Assembly: GCA_036311245.1 (NCBI GenBank)
Contig: JAXJQH010000017.1
Location: 1 to 30,245 of the forward strand
From: SIG578 sp036311245
Lineage (GTDB): Bacteria; Bacillota; Clostridia; Oscillospirales; Ruminococcaceae
Length of the DNA: 30,245 nucleotides
Reading direction: 5' to 3'
The notes beneath the pieces were generated by a model. The model was not told the DNA's origin. It saw nothing but the letters and a program-made list of their open reading frames with translations, and did no database searches. How positions within the stretch are numbered: position 1 is the first letter of the stretch; each line of letters starts with the position of its first letter. This document shows positions 22,128-30,225 of this stretch, one piece after another. The position numbers and the translations under genes are program-made.

Positions 22128-23015
22128 ATGAAAGGAATTATTCTTGCCGGAGGCTCAGGAACAAGGCTTTACCCCCTTACCCGAGTAACATCCAAACAGC
22201 TTCTGCCCATTTATGACAAGCCGATGATTTATTATCCGCTTTCAACTCTTATGCTTGCGGGCATCAGAGATATTCTGATTATCTCCACCCCCGAAGACAC
22301 CCCGAGATTTGAGGCTCTGCTCGGTGACGGACATCACTTTGGCATCAATCTTTCCTATGCAGTTCAGGAAAGCCCCGACGGACTTGCTCAGGCATTCCTT
22401 ATCGGCGAGGAGTTTATCGGTGATGAGCCTTGCGCTATGGTTCTCGGCGATAATATCTTCTATGGCGGATATTTTACAAAGCATCTTGCCGAGGCTGTTG
22501 AGAATGCTAAAAACGGCATTGCAACAATTTTTGGATACTATGTTCCCGACCCCGAGAGATTTGGAATCGTTGAATTTGATGATAATTTAAATGTTCTCTC
22601 TATCGAGGAAAAGCCCAGTCAGCCCAAATCCAATTACTGCGTAACGGGACTTTATTTTTACGACAAGCGCGTTGTTGAAATGGCTAAAAAGGTAAAGCCC
22701 TCTAAGAGAGGCGAGCTTGAGATTACCGACCTTAACAATCTCTATCTTGAGGCGGGCAGCCTTAAGGCTCAGATTTTAGGCCGTGGATTTGCCTGGCTTG
22801 ATACAGGAACAATGGATAGCCTTATTGAGGCATCTTCCTTTGTTCACACCGTTCAGAACCGTCAGGGCGTTGTAATTTCTGCCCCCGAGGAGATAGCCTA
22901 CCACCGAAAATGGATAAACAAAGAGGAACTACTCGAGTCTGCCGAGCTTTACGGCAAGTCACCCTATGGCGAGCACCTTCGCCGAGTTGCGATGGATAAG
23001 TTCCGTACTGTTTAA
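22128..23015 (+). CDS. rmlA: Glucose-1-phosphate thymidylyltransferase RmlA
   Basis: This 295-residue enzyme makes dTDP-glucose from glucose-1-phosphate and dTTP. The signature GGSGTRLYPLT (8-18) followed by SKQLLPIYDKPMIYYPLS is diagnostic, and LGDNIFYG and EEKPSQPKSNYCVTGLYFYD are family motifs. The length is normal for the short RmlA type. ATG 22128 was chosen because GAGGTG precedes it; an upstream ATG at 22113 overlaps the ATPase gene end. It supplies RmlB, encoded 32 nt downstream. Confidence 0.96.
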   Translation: MKGIILAGGSGTRLYPLTRVTSKQLLPIYDKPMIYYPLSTLMLAGIRDILIISTPEDTPRFEALLGDGHHFGINLSYAVQESPDGLAQAFLIGEEFIGDEPCAMVLGDNIFYGGYFTKHLAEAVENAKNGIATIFGYYVPDPERFGIVEFDDNLNVLSIEEKPSQPKSNYCVTGLYFYDKRVVEMAKKVKPSKRGELEITDLNNLYLEAGSLKAQILGRGFAWLDTGTMDSLIEASSFVHTVQNRQGVVISAPEEIAYHRKWINKEELLESAELYGKSPYGEHLRRVAMDKFRTV

Positions 23016-23047
23016 GTTTGCAAAACAAATAAGTGAGGTAAATTAAA

Positions 23048-24067
23048 ATGACAATTATTGTAACCGGAGGAGCCGGATTTATCGGCTCAAACTTTGTTTT
23101 CCATATGCTCGGAAAGTATCCTGAGTATCGTATTGTCTGTGTGGACAAGCTCACCTATGCGGGCAACCTTTCCACCTTAAAGCCTGTAATGGACAACCCA
23201 AATTTCCGCTTTGCCAAGCTTGACATCTGCGACAGAGAGGGAATTTACAATCTCTTTGAAGAAGAAAAGCCCGATATTGTTGTCAACTTTGCGGCTGAAA
23301 GCCACGTTGACCGTTCTATTGAAGACCCCGGTATATTCCTTCAGACAAACATTATGGGAACTGCAGTTCTGATGGATGCCTGCCGTAAATACGGTATCGA
23401 GAGATACCATCAGGTTTCTACCGATGAGGTTTATGGTGACCTTCCTCTTGACCGCCCCGACCTTTTCTTTACAGAGGAAACTCCCATTCACACAAGCAGT
23501 CCCTACAGCAGCTCAAAGGCAGGTGCAGACCTTTTGGTTCTTGCATATCACCGCACCTTTGGTCTGCCTGTAACCATCAGCCGCTGCTCAAATAACTATG
23601 GACCCTACCACTTCCCCGAGAAGCTTATCCCCCTTATGATAGCGAATGCCCTTAATGATAAGCCTCTGCCTGTTTACGGTGAGGGACTCAATGTCCGCGA
23701 CTGGCTGTATGTTGAGGACCACTGCAAGGCAATCGACCTTATTATCCACAAGGGCAGAGTTGGTGAGGTTTATAATATTGGCGGCCACAACGAAATGAAA
23801 AATATTGATATCGTTAAGATAATCTGCAAGGAACTTAATAAACCCGAAAGCCTTATCACCTATGTTGCAGACAGAAAGGGACACGATATGCGCTATGCTA
23901 TCGATCCGACCAAGATTCACAATGAGCTTGGCTGGCTTCCCGAGACCCGCTTTGCAGACGGTATTAAAAAGACCATTCAGTGGTATCTTGATAACCGCGA
24001 GTGGTGGGAAACCATCATCAGCGGAGAGTATCAGAACTACTATGAAAAAATGTATGGTAACCGATAA
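23048..24067 (+). CDS. rmlB: dTDP-glucose 4,6-dehydratase RmlB
   Basis: This 339-residue extended SDR forms dTDP-4-keto-6-deoxyglucose. TGGAGFIG (6-13) binds NAD, and the active site shows STDEVYGDL with T125, D126 and E127 plus Y153-x3-K157 (PYSSSK). NYGPYHFPEKLIPLM and RDWLYVEDHC are family hallmarks. No rmlC or rmlD follows, so the product is probably aminated by the DegT enzyme rather than turned into rhamnose, unless those genes lie elsewhere. Confidence 0.97.
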   Translation: MTIIVTGGAGFIGSNFVFHMLGKYPEYRIVCVDKLTYAGNLSTLKPVMDNPNFRFAKLDICDREGIYNLFEEEKPDIVVNFAAESHVDRSIEDPGIFLQTNIMGTAVLMDACRKYGIERYHQVSTDEVYGDLPLDRPDLFFTEETPIHTSSPYSSSKAGADLLVLAYHRTFGLPVTISRCSNNYGPYHFPEKLIPLMIANALNDKPLPVYGEGLNVRDWLYVEDHCKAIDLIIHKGRVGEVYNIGGHNEMKNIDIVKIICKELNKPESLITYVADRKGHDMRYAIDPTKIHNELGWLPETRFADGIKKTIQWYLDNREWWETIISGEYQNYYEKMYGNR

Positions 24068-24076
24068 GGAGCAGCT

Positions 24077-24772
24077 ATGTTAGAAAAATTAAAAGCAGAA
24101 GTTTGCGCCGCTAACCTTGACCTTGTAGACAAAGGAGTTGTTGTCTACACCTGGGGAAATGTCAGCGGAATTGACCGCGAGAGGGGACTTGTTGTAATCA
24201 AGCCCTCGGGTGTTGACTATGATAATATGTGCCCTGAGGATATGGTGGTTGTTGACCTTAAAACGGGAGAAACCGTTGAGGGCAAATACAGACCGTCTTC
24301 TGACACACCCACCCACTTAGAGCTTTACAGAGCCTTTGAGGATATCGGCGGCATCACCCATACCCATTCTATAAACGCTGTTGCTTTTGCTCAGGCGGGC
24401 AGAGATATAAAGGCGCTCGGAACTACCCATGCCGATTATTTCTGGGGAGATATTCCTTGCACCCGCCCGCTTAGCGAAAGGGAAGTTAAAGAGGCGTATG
24501 AGGCAAACACCGGCGCTGTTATAATAGAAACCATAAAAGAGCGCGGATATGACCCTATGGCAATTCCCGGAATTGTGGTAAAAAATCACGGACCCTTCTC
24601 GTGGGGCAAGGATGCCGCAAATTCGGTTTTTAATGCCGTTGTTATGGAAAAGGTTGCCGATATGGCGCTTCGTACACTTATATTAAACAGTGAAAGCTCG
24701 ATTGCACAGTATGTGCTGGATAAGCACTATGAGCGTAAGCACGGAAAAAACGCATACTACGGACAGAAATAA
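24077..24772 (+). CDS. araD: L-ribulose-5-phosphate 4-epimerase AraD
   Basis: This 231-residue class II aldolase-family enzyme interconverts L-ribulose-5-phosphate and D-xylulose-5-phosphate. The zinc histidines H95, H97 (THTHS) and H171 (NHGPF) fall at the same numbers as in E. coli AraD, and the total length is the same. SGVDYD and SSDTPTH bind the substrate. No arabinose genes are nearby. As the last gene of a wall-polymer operon it may provide or drain a pentulose phosphate for the cytidylyltransferase. A bidirectional terminator follows directly. Confidence 0.93.
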   Translation: MLEKLKAEVCAANLDLVDKGVVVYTWGNVSGIDRERGLVVIKPSGVDYDNMCPEDMVVVDLKTGETVEGKYRPSSDTPTHLELYRAFEDIGGITHTHSINAVAFAQAGRDIKALGTTHADYFWGDIPCTRPLSEREVKEAYEANTGAVIIETIKERGYDPMAIPGIVVKNHGPFSWGKDAANSVFNAVVMEKVADMALRTLILNSESSIAQYVLDKHYERKHGKNAYYGQK

Positions 24773-24810
24773 AAAATCTCGGCAAGGTTACTCTTGCCGA
24801 GATTTTTTTG
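24771..24810. terminator. Bidirectional terminator between araD and carD-like gene
   Basis: A perfect 16-bp stem (24771-24786 with 24793-24808) with A-tract on one side and T-tract on the other serves the two convergent transcripts. Confidence 0.9.
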
Positions 24811-24812
24811 TT

Positions 24813-25310
24813 TTATGCAAACTGTTTTTTGAGGAAGCTTGAAGCTTCGGCTATATCTATTTTGAAAACATAGGATATTTCCTCAAAAAGGAGATTTTGC
24901 GCGGAATTTAAAAGCCGCTCATCAGCCAGATGCAGGCGCCTGCCGCATTGCTGTTGCTCCGTCTTGAGGTTGTTTAGGTCATATACCATTAAAATGAGCG
25001 TCTCGCGGTTTCCGCTCTCTAAAATTTCGGTGAATTTCTCGCGGCGCTCACTCTCTGAGTCGGGGCGGATAGGCTCTCGTTTTTTGGCAGCGCAAAAAAC
25101 CTTTAAAAACTCCTCTTGTGAGAGAATGGGATGCATCTTACAGGTAAGCCTCTCATTTTCGACGGGAACAAAAACGGTGGAAGCTGTTTGAATAAGCGGT
25201 CTTAAAACATAGTAATCAGTTTTAAGCGCTCCAAAGGTTTTTGGTGATATTTCTTCTATTCTGCAAACTCCCGCTGTGCTGTAAACAACAACATCTCCTA
25301 TTTTAAACAT
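24813..25310 (-). CDS. CarD/CdnL-family transcriptional regulator
   Basis: This 165-residue protein has an N-terminal RNA-polymerase-interacting Tudor-like domain (about 1-60: FKIGDVVVYSTAGVCRIEEI, YYVLRPL, VFVPVEN), followed by a helical domain of about 100 residues. CarD-type proteins bind the RNA polymerase beta subunit and modulate open-complex formation at promoters, often of rRNA genes. Regulon and ligand, if any, cannot be read. It stands alone with its own promoter and shares a terminator with araD. Confidence 0.9.
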   Translation of the reverse strand: MFKIGDVVVYSTAGVCRIEEISPKTFGALKTDYYVLRPLIQTASTVFVPVENERLTCKMHPILSQEEFLKVFCAAKKREPIRPDSESERREKFTEILESGNRETLILMVYDLNNLKTEQQQCGRRLHLADERLLNSAQNLLFEEISYVFKIDIAEASSFLKKQFA

Positions 25311-25344
25311 TTTGCACCCTGCTCTCTATTTTGATTACAATAAT

Positions 25345-25373
25345 ATTTTACCATAAAATTCCCTTTTTTGTAA
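25345..25373 (-). promoter_or_regulatory. Promoter of the CarD-family gene
   Basis: On the minus strand TTACAA (25373-25368) and TAAAAT (25350-25345) are spaced 17 nt apart, with an extended TGG -10. The start codon is at 25310. Confidence 0.65.
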
Positions 25374-25399
25374 TAGGCAAAAGGTAAGAAAAAAACACA

Positions 25400-25806
25400 A
25401 ATTTTCAAAGAAATTCTGCGCTAAAATAATAAAAAACGCCAATAATACTACCTTTTAAAGCTTTTTTTATAACATATACGAATGAGGAGTTTTTCTCGTT
25501 TAAGGTGGTGCGATATTGTATCCGCTCATGCCGCGGGGCACTCCCTTTCTGTCCAAGGCGACAGAAAGGGAGGAAAGAGCGCCTTTTAAGGGGGCATCCC
25601 ATATGCCCCCTAAGCAGCGGTTTTTATTTTCTGCAAAGTTCGTTTCGCCCGCCAGCGAACGCGGTCTGCTAATCTTCTGAAAAGAAAAAATTTATTATTT
25701 TAGCCAATTCAGAGATGCGAAACAAGTCAGTGCAAAAAGAAAATATTTTCTCGCTGCTTTTACCCCTTTAAGGCAAGGGCGTTGCCCTTGACCCTCTTTA
25801 CTGAGC
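25400..25806. other. Gene-free stretch with a cluster of palindromes
   Basis: No supported ORF is present. It contains three inverted repeats: 25541-25553/25560-25572, 25590-25597/25603-25610, and 25774-25780/25784-25790. The GC-rich core differs from the AT-rich flanks and looks like a dispersed intergenic repeat. Confidence 0.6.
25541..25610. repeat. Pair of palindromes, probable dispersed intergenic repeat
   Basis: The first has perfect 13-bp arms (25541-25553 with 25560-25572) and the second 8-bp arms (25590-25597 with 25603-25610). The CCCTTTCTGTC/GACAGAAAGGG core and the GGGGGCAT/ATGCCCCC core look familiar from intergenic repeats of gut Oscillospiraceae. Copy number here is one. Confidence 0.5.
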
Positions 25807-25839
25807 AAAAAAACAGCCTTCCATATGAGAAGGCTGTTT
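25807..25839 (-). terminator. Terminator of the PHP-domain gene
   Basis: An 11-bp stem (25811-25821 with 25829-25839) is preceded on the plus strand by an A-run, which is a T-tract for the minus-strand gene ending at 25882. Confidence 0.8.
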
Positions 25840-25881
25840 AAAATAGTCATATTAGAGAATACCTGGATAGGAGAACATTGT

Positions 25882-26565
25882 TTAAAAGAGCTTGTATTTT
25901 TTCTCTTTCATAATGCGCAGGAAATCCTCGGCTTCGTTTATGGGCGAGCAGGTAATAATTCCGTGAAAAACCTTTTGCTTTTCGCCTATGTGATTATCGC
26001 TTCCCGCAAATTCGGGGAGTTTATAATGCTTAGCATAAAGCCTTGCCATATGGTCAAGCTCTTTTGAGTTGCAGGAATTTTTAGTTTCAACCGCATCAAT
26101 ATGATGCGGGAAGAGGCTTATGGGCAGCGCGGGAGAATTGGCTGAGTATGGGCTTCGGAAAGGGTGCGCGTGCACAATAAAAGCGCCGTTCATTTTAAGA
26201 TATTCAAGCCTCTGGGGATAGGGCATATCTATTATTTCGGGGTGCTCGTAGTACCATTCGGGGGACAGACCGTAGATTAAAAAATCAGTGTGATGATTAA
26301 AGCTCATTTCAACGCCGAAAAACAGCTTGATATTAAGCTCACGCGCAAGCTTTAAGCCGCCAAGATATTCTTGGCAGTAAAAGTCTAATTTTTCCTCGAC
26401 AGAGGAAAGGTTATCTCCGCCAAAGTTTCCGCCGATGAAATGATTGGTTAAAAAAACGCCGTCATACCCCATTTTTTTGTAGAGGGCAAGCAAATCCTTG
26501 AGAGTGGCTTTAGCGCAGCGGCTTACAGGGTGGGAATGCAGATGAGTTTCGTACTTATATTTCAT
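25882..26565 (-). CDS. PHP-domain metal-dependent phosphoesterase or hydrolase
   Basis: This 227-residue protein has the PHP metal motif THLHSH (H8, H10, H12 with this start), followed by FLTNH, FFGVEMSF, HAHPFRS and the C-terminal GSDNH. These are the four classical PHP motifs that bind two or three metal ions. Family members hydrolyse histidinol phosphate, nucleotides or other phosphoesters; this one is shorter than HisK and lies in no his operon, so the substrate is unknown. ATG 26565 is eight nt after AAGGAG; a GTG two codons upstream is too close to that site. It has a terminator of its own. Confidence 0.87.
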   Translation of the reverse strand: MKYKYETHLHSHPVSRCAKATLKDLLALYKKMGYDGVFLTNHFIGGNFGGDNLSSVEEKLDFYCQEYLGGLKLARELNIKLFFGVEMSFNHHTDFLIYGLSPEWYYEHPEIIDMPYPQRLEYLKMNGAFIVHAHPFRSPYSANSPALPISLFPHHIDAVETKNSCNSKELDHMARLYAKHYKLPEFAGSDNHIGEKQKVFHGIITCSPINEAEDFLRIMKEKKYKLF

Positions 26566-26667
26566 ATGCACAGCTCCTTCTTTTACTATTATAAGTCACA
26601 TTACCTAAAAGGTCAAGAAAAAGCTAAAAAAGGCAATATTTACAGTCCTCGGCTTTAGGCAAAGGAC

Positions 26668-26697
26668 TTGACGGAAAGGCTAAAAATATAATATAAT
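26668..26697 (+). promoter_or_regulatory. Promoter of cysK-nadA
   Basis: TTGACG (26668-26673) and TATAAT (26692-26697) are spaced 18 nt apart. The ATG at 26739 follows AAAGGAG. No S-box or T-box was recognised. Confidence 0.7.
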
Positions 26698-26738
26698 AAA
26701 ACAAGTTTAGCAGTACACTTAAAAAGGAGAAATGGTTT

Positions 26739-27668
26739 ATGGCGGTTTTTGAGTCGGCGCGTGAGCTTATCGGCAAAACCCCGCTTTTAAGGCTAAATAA
26801 TTTTGAGAAAAAAAGAGGCGCGCTCGCTAGCCTTTATGCAAAGCTTGAGCGCTTTAATCCCGCAGGTTCTTCAAAGGACAGAGTGGGTAAAAAAATGATA
26901 GAGGATGCCGAAAAGAGAGGACTTCTCAAAAAGGGCGGCACCATTATAGAGCCCACCTCGGGCAATACGGGTCTTGGAATTTGCGCTGTTGCAGTGCCGC
27001 TTGGTTATCGGGTCATTATCACAATGCCCGAAACTATGAGCGAGGAGCGCAAGATTATGATGCGCGCTTTCGGAGCAGAGCTTGTTCTTACTGACGGCGC
27101 AAAGGGAATGAGCGGCGCTATTGAAAAGGCACAGGAGCTTTCGCGCGAAATTCCAAATTCGTTTATCCCATCGCAGTTTGAAAATCCCGCAAATGCGCAG
27201 GCACATTTTGAAACCACCGGCCCCGAAATTTGGGAGGACCTTGATGGCAATGTTGACATATTTGTTGCGGGTGTCGGCACAGGCGGCACTATAACGGGTG
27301 TCGGCAGATTTTTAAAGAGCAAAAAAAGCGATGTCAAAATTATCGCGGTCGAGCCGGACACTTCCCCCGTTCTCTCAGGTGGCAGTGCGGGAGCGCACGC
27401 GCTTCAGGGTATAGGCGCAGGCTTTGTCCCTAAGGTGCTTGACACAGAGATTTATGATGAAATTATAACCGTTTCAAAAGAGACGGCTTTCAGTGAGGCA
27501 AGAGAACTTTGCAAAAGCGAGGGAGTTCTTGTCGGAATCAGCTCGGGAGCGGCGCTCGCCGCGGCGGCAGAGCTTTCCAAAAGAGAGGAAAATGTCGGTA
27601 AAAATATAGTAGTGCTACTGCCCGATACCGGCGAGCGCTACCTTTCAACCGAGCTTTTTAAGGATTAG
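26739..27668 (+). CDS. cysK: Cysteine synthase A (O-acetylserine sulfhydrylase)
   Basis: This 309-residue PLP enzyme makes cysteine from O-acetylserine and sulfide. The PLP lysine is K46 in NPAGSSKDR, the substrate loop is EPTSGNTG (71-78), the phosphate cradle is GTGGTITGVG, and ISSGAA near 264-269 contacts the pyridine ring side. The length matches CysK rather than CysM or cystathionine beta-synthase. It is followed after 15 nt by nadA, so the two are probably co-transcribed. Confidence 0.95.
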   Translation: MAVFESARELIGKTPLLRLNNFEKKRGALASLYAKLERFNPAGSSKDRVGKKMIEDAEKRGLLKKGGTIIEPTSGNTGLGICAVAVPLGYRVIITMPETMSEERKIMMRAFGAELVLTDGAKGMSGAIEKAQELSREIPNSFIPSQFENPANAQAHFETTGPEIWEDLDGNVDIFVAGVGTGGTITGVGRFLKSKKSDVKIIAVEPDTSPVLSGGSAGAHALQGIGAGFVPKVLDTEIYDEIITVSKETAFSEARELCKSEGVLVGISSGAALAAAAELSKREENVGKNIVVLLPDTGERYLSTELFKD

Positions 27669-27683
27669 AAGGAGTGCAAAAGA

Positions 27684-28595
27684 ATGATAAAGAAAATGCA
27701 AGAGGAAATCCTGAGGCTTAAAAATGAAAAGGATATCTGTATCCTTGCCCACTGCTATCAGCGTCACGAAATTTTAGAGGTCGCCGATTTCGTCGGCGAT
27801 TCCTATGCCCTTGCAAAAAAAGCGGCTGGGGTTAAAAATAAAACCGTTATTATGTGCGGCGTTCGCTTTATGGCGGAAACCGTTAAAATCCTTTCGCCCG
27901 AAAAAGAGGTGCTGCTTTCAAACACCGATGCAGGCTGCCCTATGGCAGAGCAGATAAATAAAAAGCTTTTAGAGGAAATTTTAGAAAGGCATAAGGGCTA
28001 TGCCGTCGTGGCTTACATAAACACCACCGCCGAGCTCAAAACCCTTTGCGATGTCTGCGTAACCTCGGCGTCGGCGCTTAAAATTTTAAAGGCTATGCCC
28101 CAAAAGGATATTCTTTTTGTCCCCGATATAAATTTAGGAAGTTATCTGAAAGAGCAGCTTCCCGAGAAAAACATTGAGCTGATACAAGGCGGCTGTCCCT
28201 ATCATATGAAAGCGAGTCTTGATGATGTTGTCTCTGCCCGCAAAAAGCACCCCGAGGCAGAGCTGCTCGTTCACCCCGAGTGTATTAGCGAGGTTGTGCG
28301 CGAGGCGGATTTTGTCGGCTCAACAACGGGTATTATGGATTATGCTAAGAAAAGTGATAAATGCGAGTTTATCATCGGCACCGAAAATAGCATTGTGGAA
28401 CATCTACAGTATGAGTGTCCCGACAAGAAGTTTTACCCCCTTTCAAAAGAGCTTGTCTGCTATGATATGAAGCTCACAACCCTTTCTGATGTGCTCGCCT
28501 GCTGCAAGGGCGAGGGTGAGGCAATAGAGCTTCCTGAAGAAACCCGAGTTAAAGCAAAGCGCTGCATTGACGAGATGATTCGCTACGGCGGATAA
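27684..28595 (+). CDS. nadA: Quinolinate synthase NadA
   Basis: This 303-residue iron-sulfur enzyme condenses iminoaspartate with dihydroxyacetone phosphate to quinolinate in NAD synthesis. The three [4Fe-4S] cysteines fit C85 (DAGCPMA), C171 (GGCPYH) and C259 (VCYDMKLTTL). AHCYQRHEI, DFVGDS and FVPDINLG are the three repeat-domain motifs. It is the short type found in Firmicutes and archaea. nadB and nadC are not adjacent, unlike the usual nadBAC order. A terminator follows at 28600. Confidence 0.95.
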   Translation: MIKKMQEEILRLKNEKDICILAHCYQRHEILEVADFVGDSYALAKKAAGVKNKTVIMCGVRFMAETVKILSPEKEVLLSNTDAGCPMAEQINKKLLEEILERHKGYAVVAYINTTAELKTLCDVCVTSASALKILKAMPQKDILFVPDINLGSYLKEQLPEKNIELIQGGCPYHMKASLDDVVSARKKHPEAELLVHPECISEVVREADFVGSTTGIMDYAKKSDKCEFIIGTENSIVEHLQYECPDKKFYPLSKELVCYDMKLTTLSDVLACCKGEGEAIELPEETRVKAKRCIDEMIRYGG

Positions 28596-28599
28596 TATT

Positions 28600-28632
28600 A
28601 GTTCCCCTCTCAAATGAGAGGGGAACTTTTTT
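28600..28632 (+). terminator. Terminator of cysK-nadA
   Basis: A perfect 12-bp stem (28600-28611 with 28616-28627) with AAAT loop is followed by T residues. Confidence 0.88.
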
Positions 28633-28644
28633 ACTCTGCTTTTG

Positions 28645-28673
28645 TCATAAACCGAGATTTGTCCTCATAAGCA
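28645..28673 (+). promoter_or_regulatory. Candidate sigma-E promoter of spoIVA
   Basis: TCATAAA (28645-28651), 14 nt, then CATAAGCA (28666-28673) fits the sigma-E pattern (KMATATT, 14-15 nt, CATACAMT) in its core ATA and CATA. SpoIVA is a sigma-E-dependent gene in Bacillus. No sigma-A promoter was found here. Confidence 0.5.
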
Positions 28674-28706
28674 TATACAAACGAATGTGTGGACGGAGGA
28701 AAAAAG

Positions 28707-30185
28707 ATGACAAACAGCAGTATCTATCAGGATATAGCCACCCGCACCGGCGGTGACATTTATATCGGCGTAGTCGGACCTGTCAGAACAGGAAAATCAA
28801 CTTTTATAAAAAGGTTTATGGAAACGCTGGTGGTTCCCAATATCGAGAGCAAGTTTTCGCGTGACCGCGCAACCGATGAGCTGCCGCAGGCATCGGCGGG
28901 AAGAACTATTATGACAACCGAGCCCAAATTTATCCCCGAGGATGCCGCTCGCATAACGCTGGAGCAGGGCGCAGAGCTTAATGTGCGGATGATTGACTGC
29001 GTGGGATATATCGTTCCCAGCGCACTTGGATACATCGAAAACGAGCAGCCGCGAATGGTTATGACCCCATGGTTTGATACTGCGGTGCCCTTTAATATGG
29101 CAGCCGAGGTTGGAACTCAAAAGGTTATAAACGAACATTCCACCATAGGACTTGTCGTCACCACCGACGGCAGCTTTTCAGAAATTCCCCGTGAGGAGTA
29201 TGCCGAGGTCGAGGAGCGGGTGATAAACGAGTTGCGTGAGATAAATAAGCCGTTTGTTGTGCTCTTAAACAGCCTGTATCCGACTTCTGAGCAGACTCAG
29301 ACGCTCGCAGAGGAGCTTTCCGAAAAGTATGGGGTAGCAGTAATCCCTATAAGCTGCAACGAGATTTCCGAGGATGATATCCGCAATATTCTATCTAAGA
29401 TTTTGTTTGCATTCCCCGTAAAAGAAATCAGCCTGCAAATGCCGCTTTGGATAAACAGCCTGCCCAAGGAGCACCCCATTAAAAAAGCGGTTTTTGATGC
29501 TGTTATTGATGCTTCGGCGGATATTTCGAGGATTTCAGATATTGCAAATGCAATTCCCTCGCTCTCGCAGTGCGAGTATATTGACGGCGCACAGGTTCAA
29601 ACCATTGATTTGGGCAAGGGAAGCGCTGTGGTTTCGGCTAATATGCATCCCGAGCTGTTTTATAGAATACTCGGCGAGCTGTCGGGCCTTGATATTGCCA
29701 ATGAAGGCGACCTTATGCAGCAGATGATAGCGCTTTCAGAAATGAAACGCGAATATGACAAGATAAAGCCTGCCCTTGACGAGGTAAAGGCAACGGGTTA
29801 CGGTATTGTTATGCCTCAGCTCGACGAGCTGACCCTCTCTGAGCCCGAAATCGTTCGCCAAGGCGGAAAGTATGGCGTACGCCTTTCGGCATCTGCGCCC
29901 TCAATTCATATGATGCGCGCCGATATCAATGCCGAGGTTTCGCCGATAGTTGGTAGCGAAAAGCAGTCGGAAGAACTGGTTATGTACCTGCTGCGCGAGT
30001 TTGAGGAAAATCCCAAGGACATCTGGAACTCCAATATCTTTGGCAAATCTCTGCACGAGCTTATCAATGAGGGACTTCATAACAAGCTCTACCGTATGCC
30101 CTCTGATGCCCGTATGAAGCTGCAGGAAACCATCGAACGTATAATTAACGAAGGCTGCGGCGGTCTTATCTGTATTATTCTTTAA
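28707..30185 (+). CDS. spoIVA: Stage IV sporulation protein A (spore coat morphogenetic ATPase)
   Basis: This 492-residue protein, the same length as B. subtilis SpoIVA, forms the basement layer of the spore coat on the forespore surface by ATP-driven polymerisation. The Walker A motif GPVRTGKST (24-32, K30) opens a TRAFAC-type GTPase fold that hydrolyses ATP in this family. MIDCVGYIVP (about 96-105), TTDGSFSEIPREEY and the C-terminal GGLICIIL, which anchors to SpoVM and the membrane, are family hallmarks. ATG 28707 follows GGAGG; an in-frame GTG at 28689 lies upstream of that site. Its presence indicates an endospore former. Confidence 0.97.
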   Translation: MTNSSIYQDIATRTGGDIYIGVVGPVRTGKSTFIKRFMETLVVPNIESKFSRDRATDELPQASAGRTIMTTEPKFIPEDAARITLEQGAELNVRMIDCVGYIVPSALGYIENEQPRMVMTPWFDTAVPFNMAAEVGTQKVINEHSTIGLVVTTDGSFSEIPREEYAEVEERVINELREINKPFVVLLNSLYPTSEQTQTLAEELSEKYGVAVIPISCNEISEDDIRNILSKILFAFPVKEISLQMPLWINSLPKEHPIKKAVFDAVIDASADISRISDIANAIPSLSQCEYIDGAQVQTIDLGKGSAVVSANMHPELFYRILGELSGLDIANEGDLMQQMIALSEMKREYDKIKPALDEVKATGYGIVMPQLDELTLSEPEIVRQGGKYGVRLSASAPSIHMMRADINAEVSPIVGSEKQSEELVMYLLREFEENPKDIWNSNIFGKSLHELINEGLHNKLYRMPSDARMKLQETIERIINEGCGGLICIIL

Positions 30186-30225
30186 GTAAAAAGCTTTAGC
30201 TATAATTAACCATACAGCATCAGCA

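Noticed and set aside
25405..25602. 65-residue minus-strand ORF in the palindrome cluster
   Set aside because: It covers the inverted repeats and shows no family resemblance.
25541..25790. CRISPR array
   Set aside because: The palindromes differ from each other and are not regularly spaced direct repeats, and no cas gene is present.
27684..28595. Broken NAD biosynthesis operon because nadB and nadC are absent
   Set aside because: nadB and nadC may be elsewhere in the genome; absence within 30 kb says little.
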